DNA of 64,000 nt from Ga0077527 sp964433345 (GTDB taxonomy: Bacteria > Pseudomonadota > Gammaproteobacteria > Burkholderiales > SG8-41), in NCBI GenBank assembly GCA_964433345.1, contig CAYSQJ010000001.1, positions 434,001 to 498,000 on the forward strand, written 5' to 3'. Positions within the stretch are counted from its first letter, which is position 1. Every line of letters starts with the position of its first letter. Below the pieces are notes generated by a model, which was not told where the DNA came from, did no database searches, and was given only the letters and a program-made list of their open reading frames with translations. The position numbers and the translations under genes are program-made. Shown here piece by piece: positions 43,843 through 53,326 of the stretch.

Positions 43843-44835
43843 CTACTGCAAGCCGAAGGTATAGCGGCTGCCGACGTTGGAATAGACCACGCGGTCCGGC
43901 ATCTGCTGGCGCAGCATGTCGATGAAACGCTCGCCGGTGCAGTGCATCGGCACGATCACGTCGGGGTTGATGTCCTGCAGTTCCTTCAGCGTGTGCTGCA
44001 GATAATCCTGTGGCGAGGGGCCGAGGTGGAAGCCGCCCATCACCGCGTGCACCTTGTCCACGTTGGCGGCCTTCATCGCGCTTCTCACCGTGTTGACGAT
44101 GCCGGTGTGGCCGCAGGAGGAGATCACCACCAGGCCCTTGCCCTTGACGATGTAGCAGGTCGCATGCTCGTCGGGGTGGGTATCCTTCACCAGATTGCCG
44201 GCGCGCTCGGCCTCGGTGAAATGGTCGTCCACCACCAGCGAGCCGCCGGTGACCGTCTCGAAGGACGTGCGCTCGATGTAGCCCGAGGTGAAGGGGCCTT
44301 CCAGCGCCTGCGGCTTCGGGCAGCACACCGGCATCACCTTCTGCGCCTCCAGCGCCGCGCGGTCGAGCGTGCACCACTCCAGCGTTTCACCGCCTTCCTT
44401 GACCCACTTGGTGCGGAACACCGTCTCGCCGCCGACATAGAGCGCGATGTCGTCGCGCATCTGCGCGCGGTGCTGCTTGACGAAACCCTGCAGCCCGCCG
44501 AAATGGTCGAGGTGGCCGTGAGAGAGGATCAGGCCGTTGATCTTGCCGGGCTCGATGCCCAGCAGCTCGAAATTGCGGTTGATGATCTCCGGCGTGTAGC
44601 CGAAGTCGAGCACGTACTGCGCCTTCGCGCCGTCCTTCTCCGAGGTCAGGTGCAGCGACAGCCCCCACTCGCAGGCGAAGGTACTTTCCGGCCGGCCGGT
44701 GATGCGGCCGACATGCTCGATCTTCACATGCGGATGTGCCATGCGCGGCAGGAAGCGCTCGTAGCGGGAGTCGACGAGCACGCGCACTGTGAGGGCGTCG
44801 ACGACGGGGGCGGTGAAGGGGGTTGCTGCGGCCAT
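43843..44835 (-). CDS. MBL-fold metallohydrolase (COG1237-like)
   Basis: A 330-residue metallo-beta-lactamase-fold hydrolase. Metal ligands: SHGHLDHFGGL (HxHxDH), then SSCGHTGI with a second metal His, and a later His in VMGGFHLG. The family includes dihydropterin-related phosphate synthases and lactonase-like enzymes. No signal peptide is visible, so it is cytoplasmic. It is first in the unit with the membrane protein. Confidence 0.88.
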   Translation of the reverse strand: MAAATPFTAPVVDALTVRVLVDSRYERFLPRMAHPHVKIEHVGRITGRPESTFACEWGLSLHLTSEKDGAKAQYVLDFGYTPEIINRNFELLGIEPGKINGLILSHGHLDHFGGLQGFVKQHRAQMRDDIALYVGGETVFRTKWVKEGGETLEWCTLDRAALEAQKVMPVCCPKPQALEGPFTSGYIERTSFETVTGGSLVVDDHFTEAERAGNLVKDTHPDEHATCYIVKGKGLVVISSCGHTGIVNTVRSAMKAANVDKVHAVMGGFHLGPSPQDYLQHTLKELQDINPDVIVPMHCTGERFIDMLRQQMPDRVVYSNVGSRYTFGLQ

Positions 44836-45002
44836 GATGGTTGTTTCCTCCGGACGGGTAGGGACTCCGGGCTCGAGCCCGTTTCAGGCAAAGCCTAGCA
44901 TCGCCGGACGGGCTTGTGTGCTTCCCTCCTGCGCGGCGGCGGCAGGACGATCATGGATCGGGCGTATGATGAATTCCGTTCCATCTGATGGAGTGCGCCG
45001 CC

Positions 45003-45209
45003 ATGAAAAAACCCGTCCGTTCCGCCAAGGACAAGGCGGACAAACCCGCAGCTGCAGGAAAACCCCGCGCATCCGTGCCCAAGGGCAAGGGCACGGCGAG
45101 CCGCGACGAAGTGAGGCAGGAGCTCCGCCGCACCCAGGTGCCGCGGCAGTCGCAGCGGCCTGCCGAACGCAGCGGTCAGCGGCGCAGCGGCAAGCCGGCA
45201 AAACCCTGA
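45003..45209 (+). CDS. Small basic protein
   Basis: A 68-residue Lys/Arg/Pro-rich protein (KKPVRSAKDKADKPAAAGKP), predicted disordered. It has no recognised domain and no start signal beyond the ATG. It is convergent with the tctAB gene. It may be a DNA- or RNA-binding tail protein or not translated. Confidence 0.45.
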   Translation: MKKPVRSAKDKADKPAAAGKPRASVPKGKGTASRDEVRQELRRTQVPRQSQRPAERSGQRRSGKPAKP

Positions 45210-45225
45210 CCGGTGCGGCGGCCGC

Positions 45226-47196
45226 TCAGTCCAGCGGCCAGGGCATCTCGAAGTAGTGCTGCAGCATGCCCGTCGGGTACTGCAGCACGAAGAAATGTCC
45301 GAACAGGCTCATTACCGCGACCGCGGCCAGTGCTCCCGCGATTGCGCGGTGCCAACGCACGCCGGCTTTCAGTCGCAGGAAGGCCGCGATGTAGATGAAT
45401 ATTCCCAGGATGAAACCGAGCAGGCCGATGGCCGCCAGCAGTGCCAGTATCCAGCCCTGGAAATGCAGGTCGCCGTGGGCGGGCCGATTCGTTTCCTCCC
45501 AGTCGCGTTCGCTGTCGAAGAACACGTAGTCGGGTCGTTTGCGGCTGAACAGCACCACGGTCGCGATCAGCAGTGCCAGGGTGATCAGCGTCACCGCCAC
45601 CGGAAACACCTTGCCCAGAAACTGGAGATGCCAGGTGTCGTAGATCGCATAGAGACAAATTGCGATCAGCAGTCCCAGAAACGCGGCCTGTGGCGTCTTG
45701 TCGACTGGCGCATGCGGGCCTTTTGGCGTGAGCGGGTCGCGCTGCACCTTCATGCGCACCGCGAGGTAAACGGAGACCGCGATCAGCGCCAGGATCAGCA
45801 GCACGCCGCCGCGTTGCAGGAAGGAGGCGCCGTAGACCTGTATCGACTGGTAGACCGAGGCATCAAGGCGCATCGACAGCACGAAGCCGATCAGGAAGGC
45901 GGGCCGTGACCAGCCGAATCGCTTCATGTACATGCCGAAAATGCCGAGCACGAACAGCGCGATCAGGTCTTCCCAGGCGCGCGTGGCCTGGAAAGCCGCG
46001 AAATAGACGATGACGATCATGAACGGCGCCACCAGCATGAAGGGCACCAGCGTGATGCGCGAGATCGGCCTGGCCAGGAACAGGCAGATGCCGGCGCCGA
46101 TGACGTTGGCGATGGCCAGCGACCAGATGATGATGAAGGTCAGGTCGAGGTGGCGTTCCATCATGCCGATTCCCGGCTCGACACCGATCAGGATCAGCGC
46201 GCCGAGGAACAGCGCCATGCTGCCCGAGCCCGGAATGCCGAACATCAGCGTGGGAATCAGCGCGCCGCCGTTGTCCGCGTTGTTGGAGGCTTCCGGGCCG
46301 ATCACGCCGCGGATGTCGCCCTTGCCGAACTGCGAGCGGTCTTTCGCCGACTGCATGGAATGGCCGTAGGCCACCCAGTTGGTGACCGACCCGCCGAGAC
46401 CGGGCAGCGCGCCGATGAACACGCCAAGTGCCGAGCAGCGCAGCACCAGCCACTTGTGCTTCAGCGTTTCGCGGAATCCCTGCATCGTGCCGGCGCCGAG
46501 CTCGGGAATGGAGGAAATGCTCGTTCGCTTGCGCATCACTTCCACGATCTCTGGGATCGCGAACATCGCGAGGCCGACGATCACCAGCGGCAGACCGTCG
46601 CTGAGGTAGAGCGTGTCGAAGGTCATGCGCTCTTCCGCGGTGGCGGGTGCGGCGCCGATGCTGCCGAAGAGCAGGCCCATGCCGCACATGATCAGGCCCT
46701 TGATCGCGCTGGTGCCTGTCAGCATGCCGACCATGGTCAGCGCCAGCACCACCAGCATCAGCTGCTCGCCGAAGCCCACTGCCAGTATCAGCGGCCGCGC
46801 GAACTGGATCGCCAGCGTCAGCATCAGCGCGCCGAACAGGCCGCCGAGCAATGAGGCCGAGAAGGCCGCGCCCAGCGCGCGTGCCGCTTCGCCTTTGCGC
46901 GCGAGCGGGTGGCCGTCCATGATCGTTGCCTGGGCGCTCGAAGTGCCCGGAATGCCGATCAGCACGGCCGGAAAGGTATCCGAGGTGTTGGTGACCGAGA
47001 GCAGGCCGATCATCATCGGCAGCACCAGCGTCGGGTCTCCGCCGTAGACGAAAGGCAGCAGCAGGGAAAGTGCGGCGATGCCGCCGAGGCCCGGCAGTAT
47101 TCCCACCGTGAGCCCGAGCAGCACGCCGCCCAGAAGAAAGAGCAGGTGCTGCACGCTGAGCAGCGTGGACAGCGCCTGCAGGAGGTCCGCTTGCAT
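45226..47196 (-). CDS. tctA: Fused TctA-TctB permease of a TTT system
   Basis: A 656-residue inner-membrane protein. Residues 1 to about 500 are TctA: GLTVGILPGLGGIAALSLLLP, VLIGIPGTSSAQATIMDG, HPLARKGEAARALGAAF. From about 510 the sequence is TctB-like (DUF1468): LLIAICLYAIYDTWH, FPVAVTLITLALLIATVVLF, then GILAFLRLKAG-like IAAFLRLKAGVRW and FFVLQYPTGML. In most genomes these are two genes. It couples solute import to an ion gradient, with the receptor encoded 28 bp upstream. Confidence 0.9.
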   Translation of the reverse strand: MQADLLQALSTLLSVQHLLFLLGGVLLGLTVGILPGLGGIAALSLLLPFVYGGDPTLVLPMMIGLLSVTNTSDTFPAVLIGIPGTSSAQATIMDGHPLARKGEAARALGAAFSASLLGGLFGALMLTLAIQFARPLILAVGFGEQLMLVVLALTMVGMLTGTSAIKGLIMCGMGLLFGSIGAAPATAEERMTFDTLYLSDGLPLVIVGLAMFAIPEIVEVMRKRTSISSIPELGAGTMQGFRETLKHKWLVLRCSALGVFIGALPGLGGSVTNWVAYGHSMQSAKDRSQFGKGDIRGVIGPEASNNADNGGALIPTLMFGIPGSGSMALFLGALILIGVEPGIGMMERHLDLTFIIIWSLAIANVIGAGICLFLARPISRITLVPFMLVAPFMIVIVYFAAFQATRAWEDLIALFVLGIFGMYMKRFGWSRPAFLIGFVLSMRLDASVYQSIQVYGASFLQRGGVLLILALIAVSVYLAVRMKVQRDPLTPKGPHAPVDKTPQAAFLGLLIAICLYAIYDTWHLQFLGKVFPVAVTLITLALLIATVVLFSRKRPDYVFFDSERDWEETNRPAHGDLHFQGWILALLAAIGLLGFILGIFIYIAAFLRLKAGVRWHRAIAGALAAVAVMSLFGHFFVLQYPTGMLQHYFEMPWPLD

Positions 47197-47224
47197 TTAG
47201 GCGATCGTGCTGCTGTTGCCCGGA

Positions 47225-48322
47225 TTACTCGATCGTGACGTTGTGATCCGTCTTGAAGTAGTTCTTGAGCCAGGCCCAGGCTTCGGGCTTGAAGGAGGTG
47301 GCATCCTTGATGATCGGGGTCGCCGCATCACCGATGAACTGCGGGTAGCCCTCGATGATCTGGCCGGCATTTTTCTCAAAATCCGGATCCTTGAGGATGT
47401 TGGCTATCGCCGTGCGCCAGGCGTCGACGATCGGCTTCGGGGTGCCGGCGGGCAGGAAAATGCCCTTGTTGAGCATGGTCATCATCTTGTTGACCGACTG
47501 CCAGGCATCGAAGGCGGGTCCCGAGGGCTTCTTGCCGAACATCAGCTCGTAAGCCTCGCCGACATGCGGCAGCTCGGGCGTGTTCGGGTCGCGAACCAGC
47601 GTGCCCTTGGTGTCGGTGATGCCCATCGAATACAGCGGCACTGCCTTGCCGGCCTTGACCAGTTTCGATGCGGCACCCTGATAACCGGGCATCGAATCGT
47701 AGTTGATGTTCAGCTCGTTGCGCTCGAAAGCGAGGCGCACCGGCCCGCGGTTCATGCCCCAGACGTATCGCGGCTTGAGCCCGAGCAGTTCGAAGCTGAT
47801 CACCGTGCGTGCCTCGCCGGAGTTCGCGTTCTGCCCGCCGAAGACCAGCGACTGGCCTTTGAGCTTGGAGATGTCCTTGGGACCTTTCAACCCGAGTCCG
47901 GGGTTGGAGTAGACCACCGCGCCCTGGGGAGAGAGCAGCACCGGCACCCACTTGTCCAGATTAAATTTGACCTTCGAGCGCTCGAACACGAAGCTGCCGA
48001 CAGTCGTCGCGGAGATCACGATGGCGTGGGTGCCGTCGGCGACCGCGCGTTCCTGGAAGCGGTTGGCGCCGGGAATCGAGCGCGAGCCGGGCACGTTGAG
48101 CACGATGATGGTTGGGTTGCCCGGCAGGTGCTTCTCGAGGAAGGGCTGCAACGCGCGGATGTACACGTCCGAACCGCCACCTGGTGCAAAGGGCACGGTC
48201 ACCAGGATGCGCTTGCCCGCGAAATTGACTTTCTGCGCGGCGGCTTCAGTCACCGGCAGCAGCGCTGCGCAGGCGACAGCGCCCACCGAAATGATTTTCT
48301 TCAACGAAAAATGCGGATTCAT
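47225..48322 (-). CDS. tctC: TTT receptor linked to the fused permease
   Basis: A 365-residue receptor, the longest here. Leader IISVGAVACAALLPVTEAAA, mature start KVNFAGKRILVTVPFAPGGGSDV. The middle differs from the Bug-type paralogues: the second-domain loop is MPGYQGAASKLVKAGKAVPL and it carries an extra MNRGPVRLAFERNELNIN segment. It sits 28 bp before the permease gene, so receptor and permease form one unit. Start by GAGGAGAAAC. Confidence 0.9.
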   Translation of the reverse strand: MNPHFSLKKIISVGAVACAALLPVTEAAAQKVNFAGKRILVTVPFAPGGGSDVYIRALQPFLEKHLPGNPTIIVLNVPGSRSIPGANRFQERAVADGTHAIVISATTVGSFVFERSKVKFNLDKWVPVLLSPQGAVVYSNPGLGLKGPKDISKLKGQSLVFGGQNANSGEARTVISFELLGLKPRYVWGMNRGPVRLAFERNELNINYDSMPGYQGAASKLVKAGKAVPLYSMGITDTKGTLVRDPNTPELPHVGEAYELMFGKKPSGPAFDAWQSVNKMMTMLNKGIFLPAGTPKPIVDAWRTAIANILKDPDFEKNAGQIIEGYPQFIGDAATPIIKDATSFKPEAWAWLKNYFKTDHNVTIE

Positions 48323-48845
48323 GTGTTTCTCCTCGCTTCGACAGTGATGAATGGGATCAGCCGCACGATGCACGGCCATCCTGACGATCTGCGTCGTCTG
48401 ATTGGATTTGCCTGATCAATAACCGGGCCTCACTCTAGCCCGTGTTGCCCGAGTGGTCAATTGCGTACAACAACGCTGCGATGAGCAATTGAGGCTGCAC
48501 GAAAACAGTGCGGAAAAAATGTTTCCATCTGCTGCGATGTTTTGCGTAATGACTGCGTGCGGAATTGGGCAAGCTCGTCCCGACCAATGACAATTCGTTT
48601 CACCCGGCGTTTGCGGGAGCGTGCTCGGACTTGATGATTGCAATTACGCTGACGGTATGGGTGAGCAACAGCGCAAACTGCACAACCCGGCGCCCAAGCT
48701 TGTTATTCTCCGAATTGCAGCGGCGCCTGACAGGATTTGACGGCGCAGCCGAAGAATAATAAAAATATCAATAAAATCAAATACTTAAAAACGACGTCGT
48801 GCCGGGCCCGCGCCGTCGTTCACCAGGCCCGGAGGAGAGCAGACC
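48323..48845. other. 523-bp divergent spacer
   Basis: This stretch separates two divergent TTT receptor genes. The last 90 bp hold the inverted copy D of the dispersed AT-rich repeat. The rest has lower G+C than the surroundings and a few short frames without a ribosome-binding site. It should hold the promoters of both genes. No RNA gene is recognised. Confidence 0.6.
48755..48790 (-). repeat. Dispersed AT-rich repeat, copy D (inverted)
   Basis: Read on the minus strand: AAGTATTTGATTTTATTGAT followed by AT-rich sequence. It is the closest match to the consensus. It lies about 55 bp before the next receptor start. Confidence 0.65.
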
Positions 48846-49814
48846 ATGATGAGCACCCGCATTGCCGTCACCACGCTGGCGCTGGCCGCCACCTTTGCCA
48901 GCGCCACCGCGCCGGCACAGAATTTTCCAGTTCGTCCCATGCGCCTGATCGTACCGCTCGCAGCCGGCGGCGGCATGGACAGCGTCACGCGCAACATTGC
49001 CAACAGCTTCACCGAGGCGCTGGGCCAGAACGCGGTGGTTGACAACCGTCCCGGCGCCGGCAGCCTGCTGGCAATGGAGATCCTCGCCGACGCAGCGCCA
49101 GACGGCCACACGCTGATGATGATCAGTGCCACCACGGTGATCTATCCGTTGCTCTATAAATCGAAACTCGACGCGGTGCGCGATTTTCTGCCGGTGTCCC
49201 AAGCCACGGCTCAGGGCTATGCGTTGGTGGTGCATCCGTCGCTCCCGGTGAAAAACGTCGCCGAATTCATCAAGTACGCCAAGGCCAATCCCGAGAAGCT
49301 GACCTACGCCTCCTCCGGCATCGGCAGTCCGATCCACATGACCACCGAGCTGATGCAGATCGCCACCGGTACCAAGCTCCTGCACATCCCCTACAAGGGC
49401 ATGGGTGCGGCCTATGCCGACCTCGTCGGCGGGCGCATCAGTTTTTCCTTCGCCACCATCATCTCCTCGCAAGCGCACGTGAAGGCGGGGCGGCTGCGCG
49501 TGCTGGCGGTCTCGATGGGCAAGCGTGCCCCCGCACTGCCTGATGTGCCGACCATGGCCGAAGCCGGCGTGCCCGGCGTGGTGGTGGTCAACTGGTATGG
49601 CCTGATCGCACCGAAGGCGACGCCGAAGGGCATCGTCGAGCGCATCGCCGCGGAAACCGCGCGCGCGGTGAAGGCCCCGGCCATGCAAAAACACCTGCTC
49701 GCCGACGGCTCGGAAGGCATCGGTTCGACGCCGGCGGAATTCGCCGCGCACCTTCGCGCTGAGAGCGAGCAGTGGAAAAAAGTGATCAAGCAGGGCGGCA
49801 TCAAGGCGCGCTGA
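48846..49814 (+). CDS. TTT receptor (Bug/TctC family)
   Basis: A 322-residue receptor. Leader TTLALAATFASATAPA, mature start QNFPVRPMRLIVPLAAGGGMDS. The third loop residue is Met instead of Thr or Ser. Binding loop YKGMGAAYADLVGGRISFS. Start ATG after GGAGGAGAGCAGACC. It heads a run of receptor genes and is followed by a second one 153 bp later. Confidence 0.92.
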   Translation: MMSTRIAVTTLALAATFASATAPAQNFPVRPMRLIVPLAAGGGMDSVTRNIANSFTEALGQNAVVDNRPGAGSLLAMEILADAAPDGHTLMMISATTVIYPLLYKSKLDAVRDFLPVSQATAQGYALVVHPSLPVKNVAEFIKYAKANPEKLTYASSGIGSPIHMTTELMQIATGTKLLHIPYKGMGAAYADLVGGRISFSFATIISSQAHVKAGRLRVLAVSMGKRAPALPDVPTMAEAGVPGVVVVNWYGLIAPKATPKGIVERIAAETARAVKAPAMQKHLLADGSEGIGSTPAEFAAHLRAESEQWKKVIKQGGIKAR

Positions 49815-49967
49815 TCCCCGGCTTGCAGCCCGTAACGTGGAAATGATTTCCGGCATTCGGGAGTGAAGGATTGTTTTCGTCGCTGCCGGTCACAGCGGCG
49901 CGCAGCTGGGCTATGATGACCCGGCAGTACATATAAAAAACCATCAATGGCAAATAGGAGGAGCAAC

Positions 49968-50945
49968 ATGTCGAGGACCATATTGCGTGCGGCAATCGTT
50001 GGTGTCGCCGCCTTGTCCGCAGTGGCCGCAGCCCCTGCCGCAGCTCAGCAGTTCCCCACCAAGATCCTGCGCGTCGTCAATCCCAACAACCCCGGCGGCA
50101 ACAGCGACGTGCTATTCCGCCTGCTTGCACCCAAGATGGGCGAGGTGCTGGGCCAGCAGCTGGTGATTGATTACCGGCCCGGCGCCGGCGGCAACATCGG
50201 TGCGGAAATGGTGTCGCGCGCCGCTCCCGACGGCTATACCACGCTGATCGCGGCGGCGAGCATCCTGATCAACCCGGCGATGCTGAAAACCCTGCCCTTC
50301 GACGTCGAGAAGGATTTCACGCCGCTGGGTGTCATCGTCGACATCCCGGCGGGACTGGTCGTGCATCCCTCACTGCCGGTGAAGAGCGTGCAGCAGCTGG
50401 TCGCGCTCGCCAAGAAGCGGCCCGGCGAACTCAACTTCTCGAGCTCCGGCCGCGGCGCGCTGGGCCACCTCTCGGGTGCGCTGCTCAACGCCTCGACCGG
50501 CATCAACACCGTGCACATTCCCTACAAGGGCGCGGGCCCGTCAATCGTCGACCTCGTCGCCGGTCAGGTCGAGTTTTCCTTCGTTAGCATTCCGGCGATC
50601 ACCGGTCACCTGCAGAGCGGGCGGCTGCGCATGATCGCGCAATGCGGCGAGAAGCGCTTCGTCTCCTTCCCCGACATCCCCACCATGGTCGAGTCCGGCG
50701 TGCCCGGCTTCGTCGTCACCAGCCCCTTCAGCTACCTCGGACCGGCGGGCATGCAGCCGGCGGTGGCGAAGAAGCTCAACGACGCCCTGCGCGCAGCACT
50801 CTTCGATCCCAAGATCAACAAGATCCTGATCGACCGCGGCGCGCTGCCGGTGGGCAACACGTCCTCCGAGCACGCGGCGCTGATCAAGTCCGAGATCGCC
50901 AAGTGGAAGAAGGTGGCGGCTGCTGCGGGATTGAAGCCGCAGTAA
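49968..50945 (+). CDS. TTT receptor (Bug/TctC family)
   Basis: A 325-residue receptor. Leader ILRAAIVGVAALSAVAAAPAAA, mature start QQFPTKILRVVNPNNPGGNSDV; the normal P-x-P-P-G-G-x loop is N-N-P-G-G-N. Binding loop YKGAGPSIVDLVAGQVEFS. Start at 49968 because AGGAGGAGC precedes it; an in-frame ATG 21 bases earlier lies upstream of that site. A strong terminator follows. Confidence 0.92.
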   Translation: MSRTILRAAIVGVAALSAVAAAPAAAQQFPTKILRVVNPNNPGGNSDVLFRLLAPKMGEVLGQQLVIDYRPGAGGNIGAEMVSRAAPDGYTTLIAAASILINPAMLKTLPFDVEKDFTPLGVIVDIPAGLVVHPSLPVKSVQQLVALAKKRPGELNFSSSGRGALGHLSGALLNASTGINTVHIPYKGAGPSIVDLVAGQVEFSFVSIPAITGHLQSGRLRMIAQCGEKRFVSFPDIPTMVESGVPGFVVTSPFSYLGPAGMQPAVAKKLNDALRAALFDPKINKILIDRGALPVGNTSSEHAALIKSEIAKWKKVAAAAGLKPQ

Positions 50946-50982
50946 CCAGGAAAGTTGTACCGCCGCAGCCAGGGCGGGAATC

Positions 50983-51029
50983 AAAAAGCGAGGGGGCGGG
51001 CATGAATGTGCTCGCCCCCTCGCTTTTTT
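50983..51029 (+). terminator. Strong bidirectional terminator
   Basis: A long stem (AAAAAGCGAGGGGGCG paired with CGCCCCCTCGCTTTTT) with a 14-base loop. A run at one side and T run at the other make it work on both strands. It ends the receptor gene. Confidence 0.92.
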
Positions 51030-51280
51030 CATTTCGGGTGTTTGCTTCCGCGCTGGCCCCGGCCACTGCATGCCCGTCCATGATACGGTCGGTTCATTGA
51101 CCTGCGCGGGTGCGCTTCTAGAATGATTGCAGGCACGCTCGCATATCAATCCATCGATGCGGCATGACACCCGGGACAAGCAGCTCATCCCGGAGAAGTT
51201 GGTTACCTGATTCCTCCAGTCACGCCACAGGCGCCGCACCAAGGCCCGGGCGCATTGCCTCAACCGCAAGGAGTGCCGCA

Positions 51281-53305
51281 TTGAAGACGATCACCCGCTT
51301 TCAGCACCAGTACACCGAAACCGAAGACTGCTGGATCCCGATGCCGGACGGGGTGAAACTCGCCGCCAAGCTGTGGCTGCCGGACATCGCGCAGAAACGC
51401 GGCGTGCCGACGATCATCGAAGTCATTCCCTACCGCAAGCGCGACATCTATGCGCCGCGCGATGCGATGCATCACCGCTATTTCGCGGGCCACGGTTATG
51501 CCTCGATGCGCATCGACATGCGGGGATCGGGTGATTCGGACGGCATCCAGGGCGTGTTCTCGATCGGCGGCGAGGCGGACGATACGGTGCAAGCGCTGAA
51601 GTGGATCGCGCAGCAGCCCTGGAGCGACGGCCAGGTGGGGATGTTCGGCATTTCTTGGGGCGGCTTCCAGGGCATACAGACCGCGAACCGCGCACCCGAA
51701 CAGCTGAAGGCCGTGATCGCACAGTCCTTCGCGCCCGATCGCTACCGCTACAGCCAGGTTTATCGTGGCGGCTGCGTGCTGCTGCGATCCATCCGCTGGT
51801 CGAGCCAGCTGTTCGGCTACAAATCGCGCCCGCCCGATCCGCAGCTCGTGGGCAGGAAGTGGCGCGAGATGTGGATGGCGCGCCTCGAGAACGACACGCC
51901 GCAGATCGTTGCCGCACTCCAGCACCAGGCTTTTGACCGCTACTGGAGCGAGCGCGGCGTCGATTTCCGCAACATCAAGGCGCCCTTCTACGCGCTGAGC
52001 GGCTGGGCCGACGGCTCCTATGTCGGCGCGGTGGGCGAGACCCTCGAACACCTGTCGACCCCGGTGAAAGGCATCATCGGTCCCTGGGGTCACCGCTACG
52101 GCCATCTCGGCATGCCGGGGCCGGCAATCGGCCTGCTGCAGGAGGCGCTGCGCTGGTACGACCAATGGATGCGCGGCAAGGACACCGGCATCATGCGCGA
52201 ACCTAAGCTGATTGCCTGGATGCCGCGTTCGGTTCCGGCCAAGCCGTTTTATGCCGAGTCCCCGGGCCGCTGGGTCGCCGAAGACCAGTGGCCCTCGCCG
52301 AACATCAAGCCACGCAAATTCTGGCTGGCTGGCGACGGCGTGCTCGCCGACAAGGGCGGGCGCGCCACGCGGCTCACCTGGAAGTCGCCCCAAACCTTGG
52401 GTCTGGCCTGTGGCGAACTGATGCCTTGGTTCCAGCACGGCCCCAGCCCCGAGCTGCCCGGCGACCAGCGCATGGACGACGGCCAGTCGCTCTGTTTCGA
52501 CAGTCCGCCGCTGAAGCAGGACCTGGAGATCCTCGGCACGACCACGGCCGAGCTCACGCTGGCCGTCGACCGGCCGACCGCTTTCATTTGCGTGCGTGTC
52601 TGCGATGTCGCTCCCGACGGCGCCTCCACCCGCGTGACCTACGGCGTGTTCAACCTCACGCACCGCGATGGCGCCGACAAGCCGAAGAAGCTGAAGCCGG
52701 GCGTCGAATACAAAATAAGTTTCCCGCTGATCGACAGCGCATACTCGTTCGCAAAAGGCCATCGCATCCGGGTTGCCGTATCTACGACCTACTGGCCGCT
52801 GGTCTGGCCGTCGCCGGAACCGGTCACGCTGACGCTGGTTGCCGGCAAAAGCGCGCTGTCGCTGCCGGTGCGTCCGCGCACGAAGCGCGATGACAAGCCG
52901 CCGAAATTCAAGGCGCCGGAGTCCGCGCCGCCCTTCACCCGGACCGTGCTGGCGCCGGGCGGGCGCAACCGGACGATACGTACCGATCTGGGCAAGGGCG
53001 AGACCGTCGTCGAAGTGACCGACAGCAGCGGGCGCAACCGCTACGACGAAATCGATCTGGTCGCCGAGGCACGCTCGACCGAGCGCTACAGCGTCATCGA
53101 GGATCAACCGCTGTCCGCGACCGCCGAGGTGACCTGGACCTGGGAATTCGAGCGCGGCGGCTGGAACATCCGCACCGAAACCCGGACGCAGGTGTCCTGC
53201 ACCAAGAAAGACTTTGTCATCCGTGCACGACTGGAAGCATACGAGGGAAAGAAACGCGTATTTGAGCGCGACTTCGAGGAGCGTGTGCCGCGCAACGGCA
53301 ACTGA
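51281..53305 (+). CDS. CocE/NonD-type X-Pro dipeptidyl-peptidase-like hydrolase
   Basis: A 674-residue serine hydrolase of the CocE/NonD (S15-like) family. The N-terminal alpha/beta hydrolase has the nucleophile elbow GMFGISWGGFQGI and WIPMPDGVKLAAKLWLP, with a catalytic His in IIGPWGHRYGHLG. A C-terminal jelly-roll (LTLAVDRPTAFICVRVCDVAPDGAS) follows. It uses a TTG start behind AAGGAG. Lacks a signal peptide, so it is cytoplasmic. It is 21 bp before a TTT receptor gene, a tight link suggesting that the receptor's ligand is its substrate. Confidence 0.9.
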   Translation: MKTITRFQHQYTETEDCWIPMPDGVKLAAKLWLPDIAQKRGVPTIIEVIPYRKRDIYAPRDAMHHRYFAGHGYASMRIDMRGSGDSDGIQGVFSIGGEADDTVQALKWIAQQPWSDGQVGMFGISWGGFQGIQTANRAPEQLKAVIAQSFAPDRYRYSQVYRGGCVLLRSIRWSSQLFGYKSRPPDPQLVGRKWREMWMARLENDTPQIVAALQHQAFDRYWSERGVDFRNIKAPFYALSGWADGSYVGAVGETLEHLSTPVKGIIGPWGHRYGHLGMPGPAIGLLQEALRWYDQWMRGKDTGIMREPKLIAWMPRSVPAKPFYAESPGRWVAEDQWPSPNIKPRKFWLAGDGVLADKGGRATRLTWKSPQTLGLACGELMPWFQHGPSPELPGDQRMDDGQSLCFDSPPLKQDLEILGTTTAELTLAVDRPTAFICVRVCDVAPDGASTRVTYGVFNLTHRDGADKPKKLKPGVEYKISFPLIDSAYSFAKGHRIRVAVSTTYWPLVWPSPEPVTLTLVAGKSALSLPVRPRTKRDDKPPKFKAPESAPPFTRTVLAPGGRNRTIRTDLGKGETVVEVTDSSGRNRYDEIDLVAEARSTERYSVIEDQPLSATAEVTWTWEFERGGWNIRTETRTQVSCTKKDFVIRARLEAYEGKKRVFERDFEERVPRNGN

Positions 53306-53326
53306 AGTAAAGAAAGGAGAAACATC

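Noticed and set aside
48323..48845. Possible small genes at 48416-48643 and 48565-48759.
   Set aside because: No ribosome-binding site, no family, and the frames are not like coding in base use.
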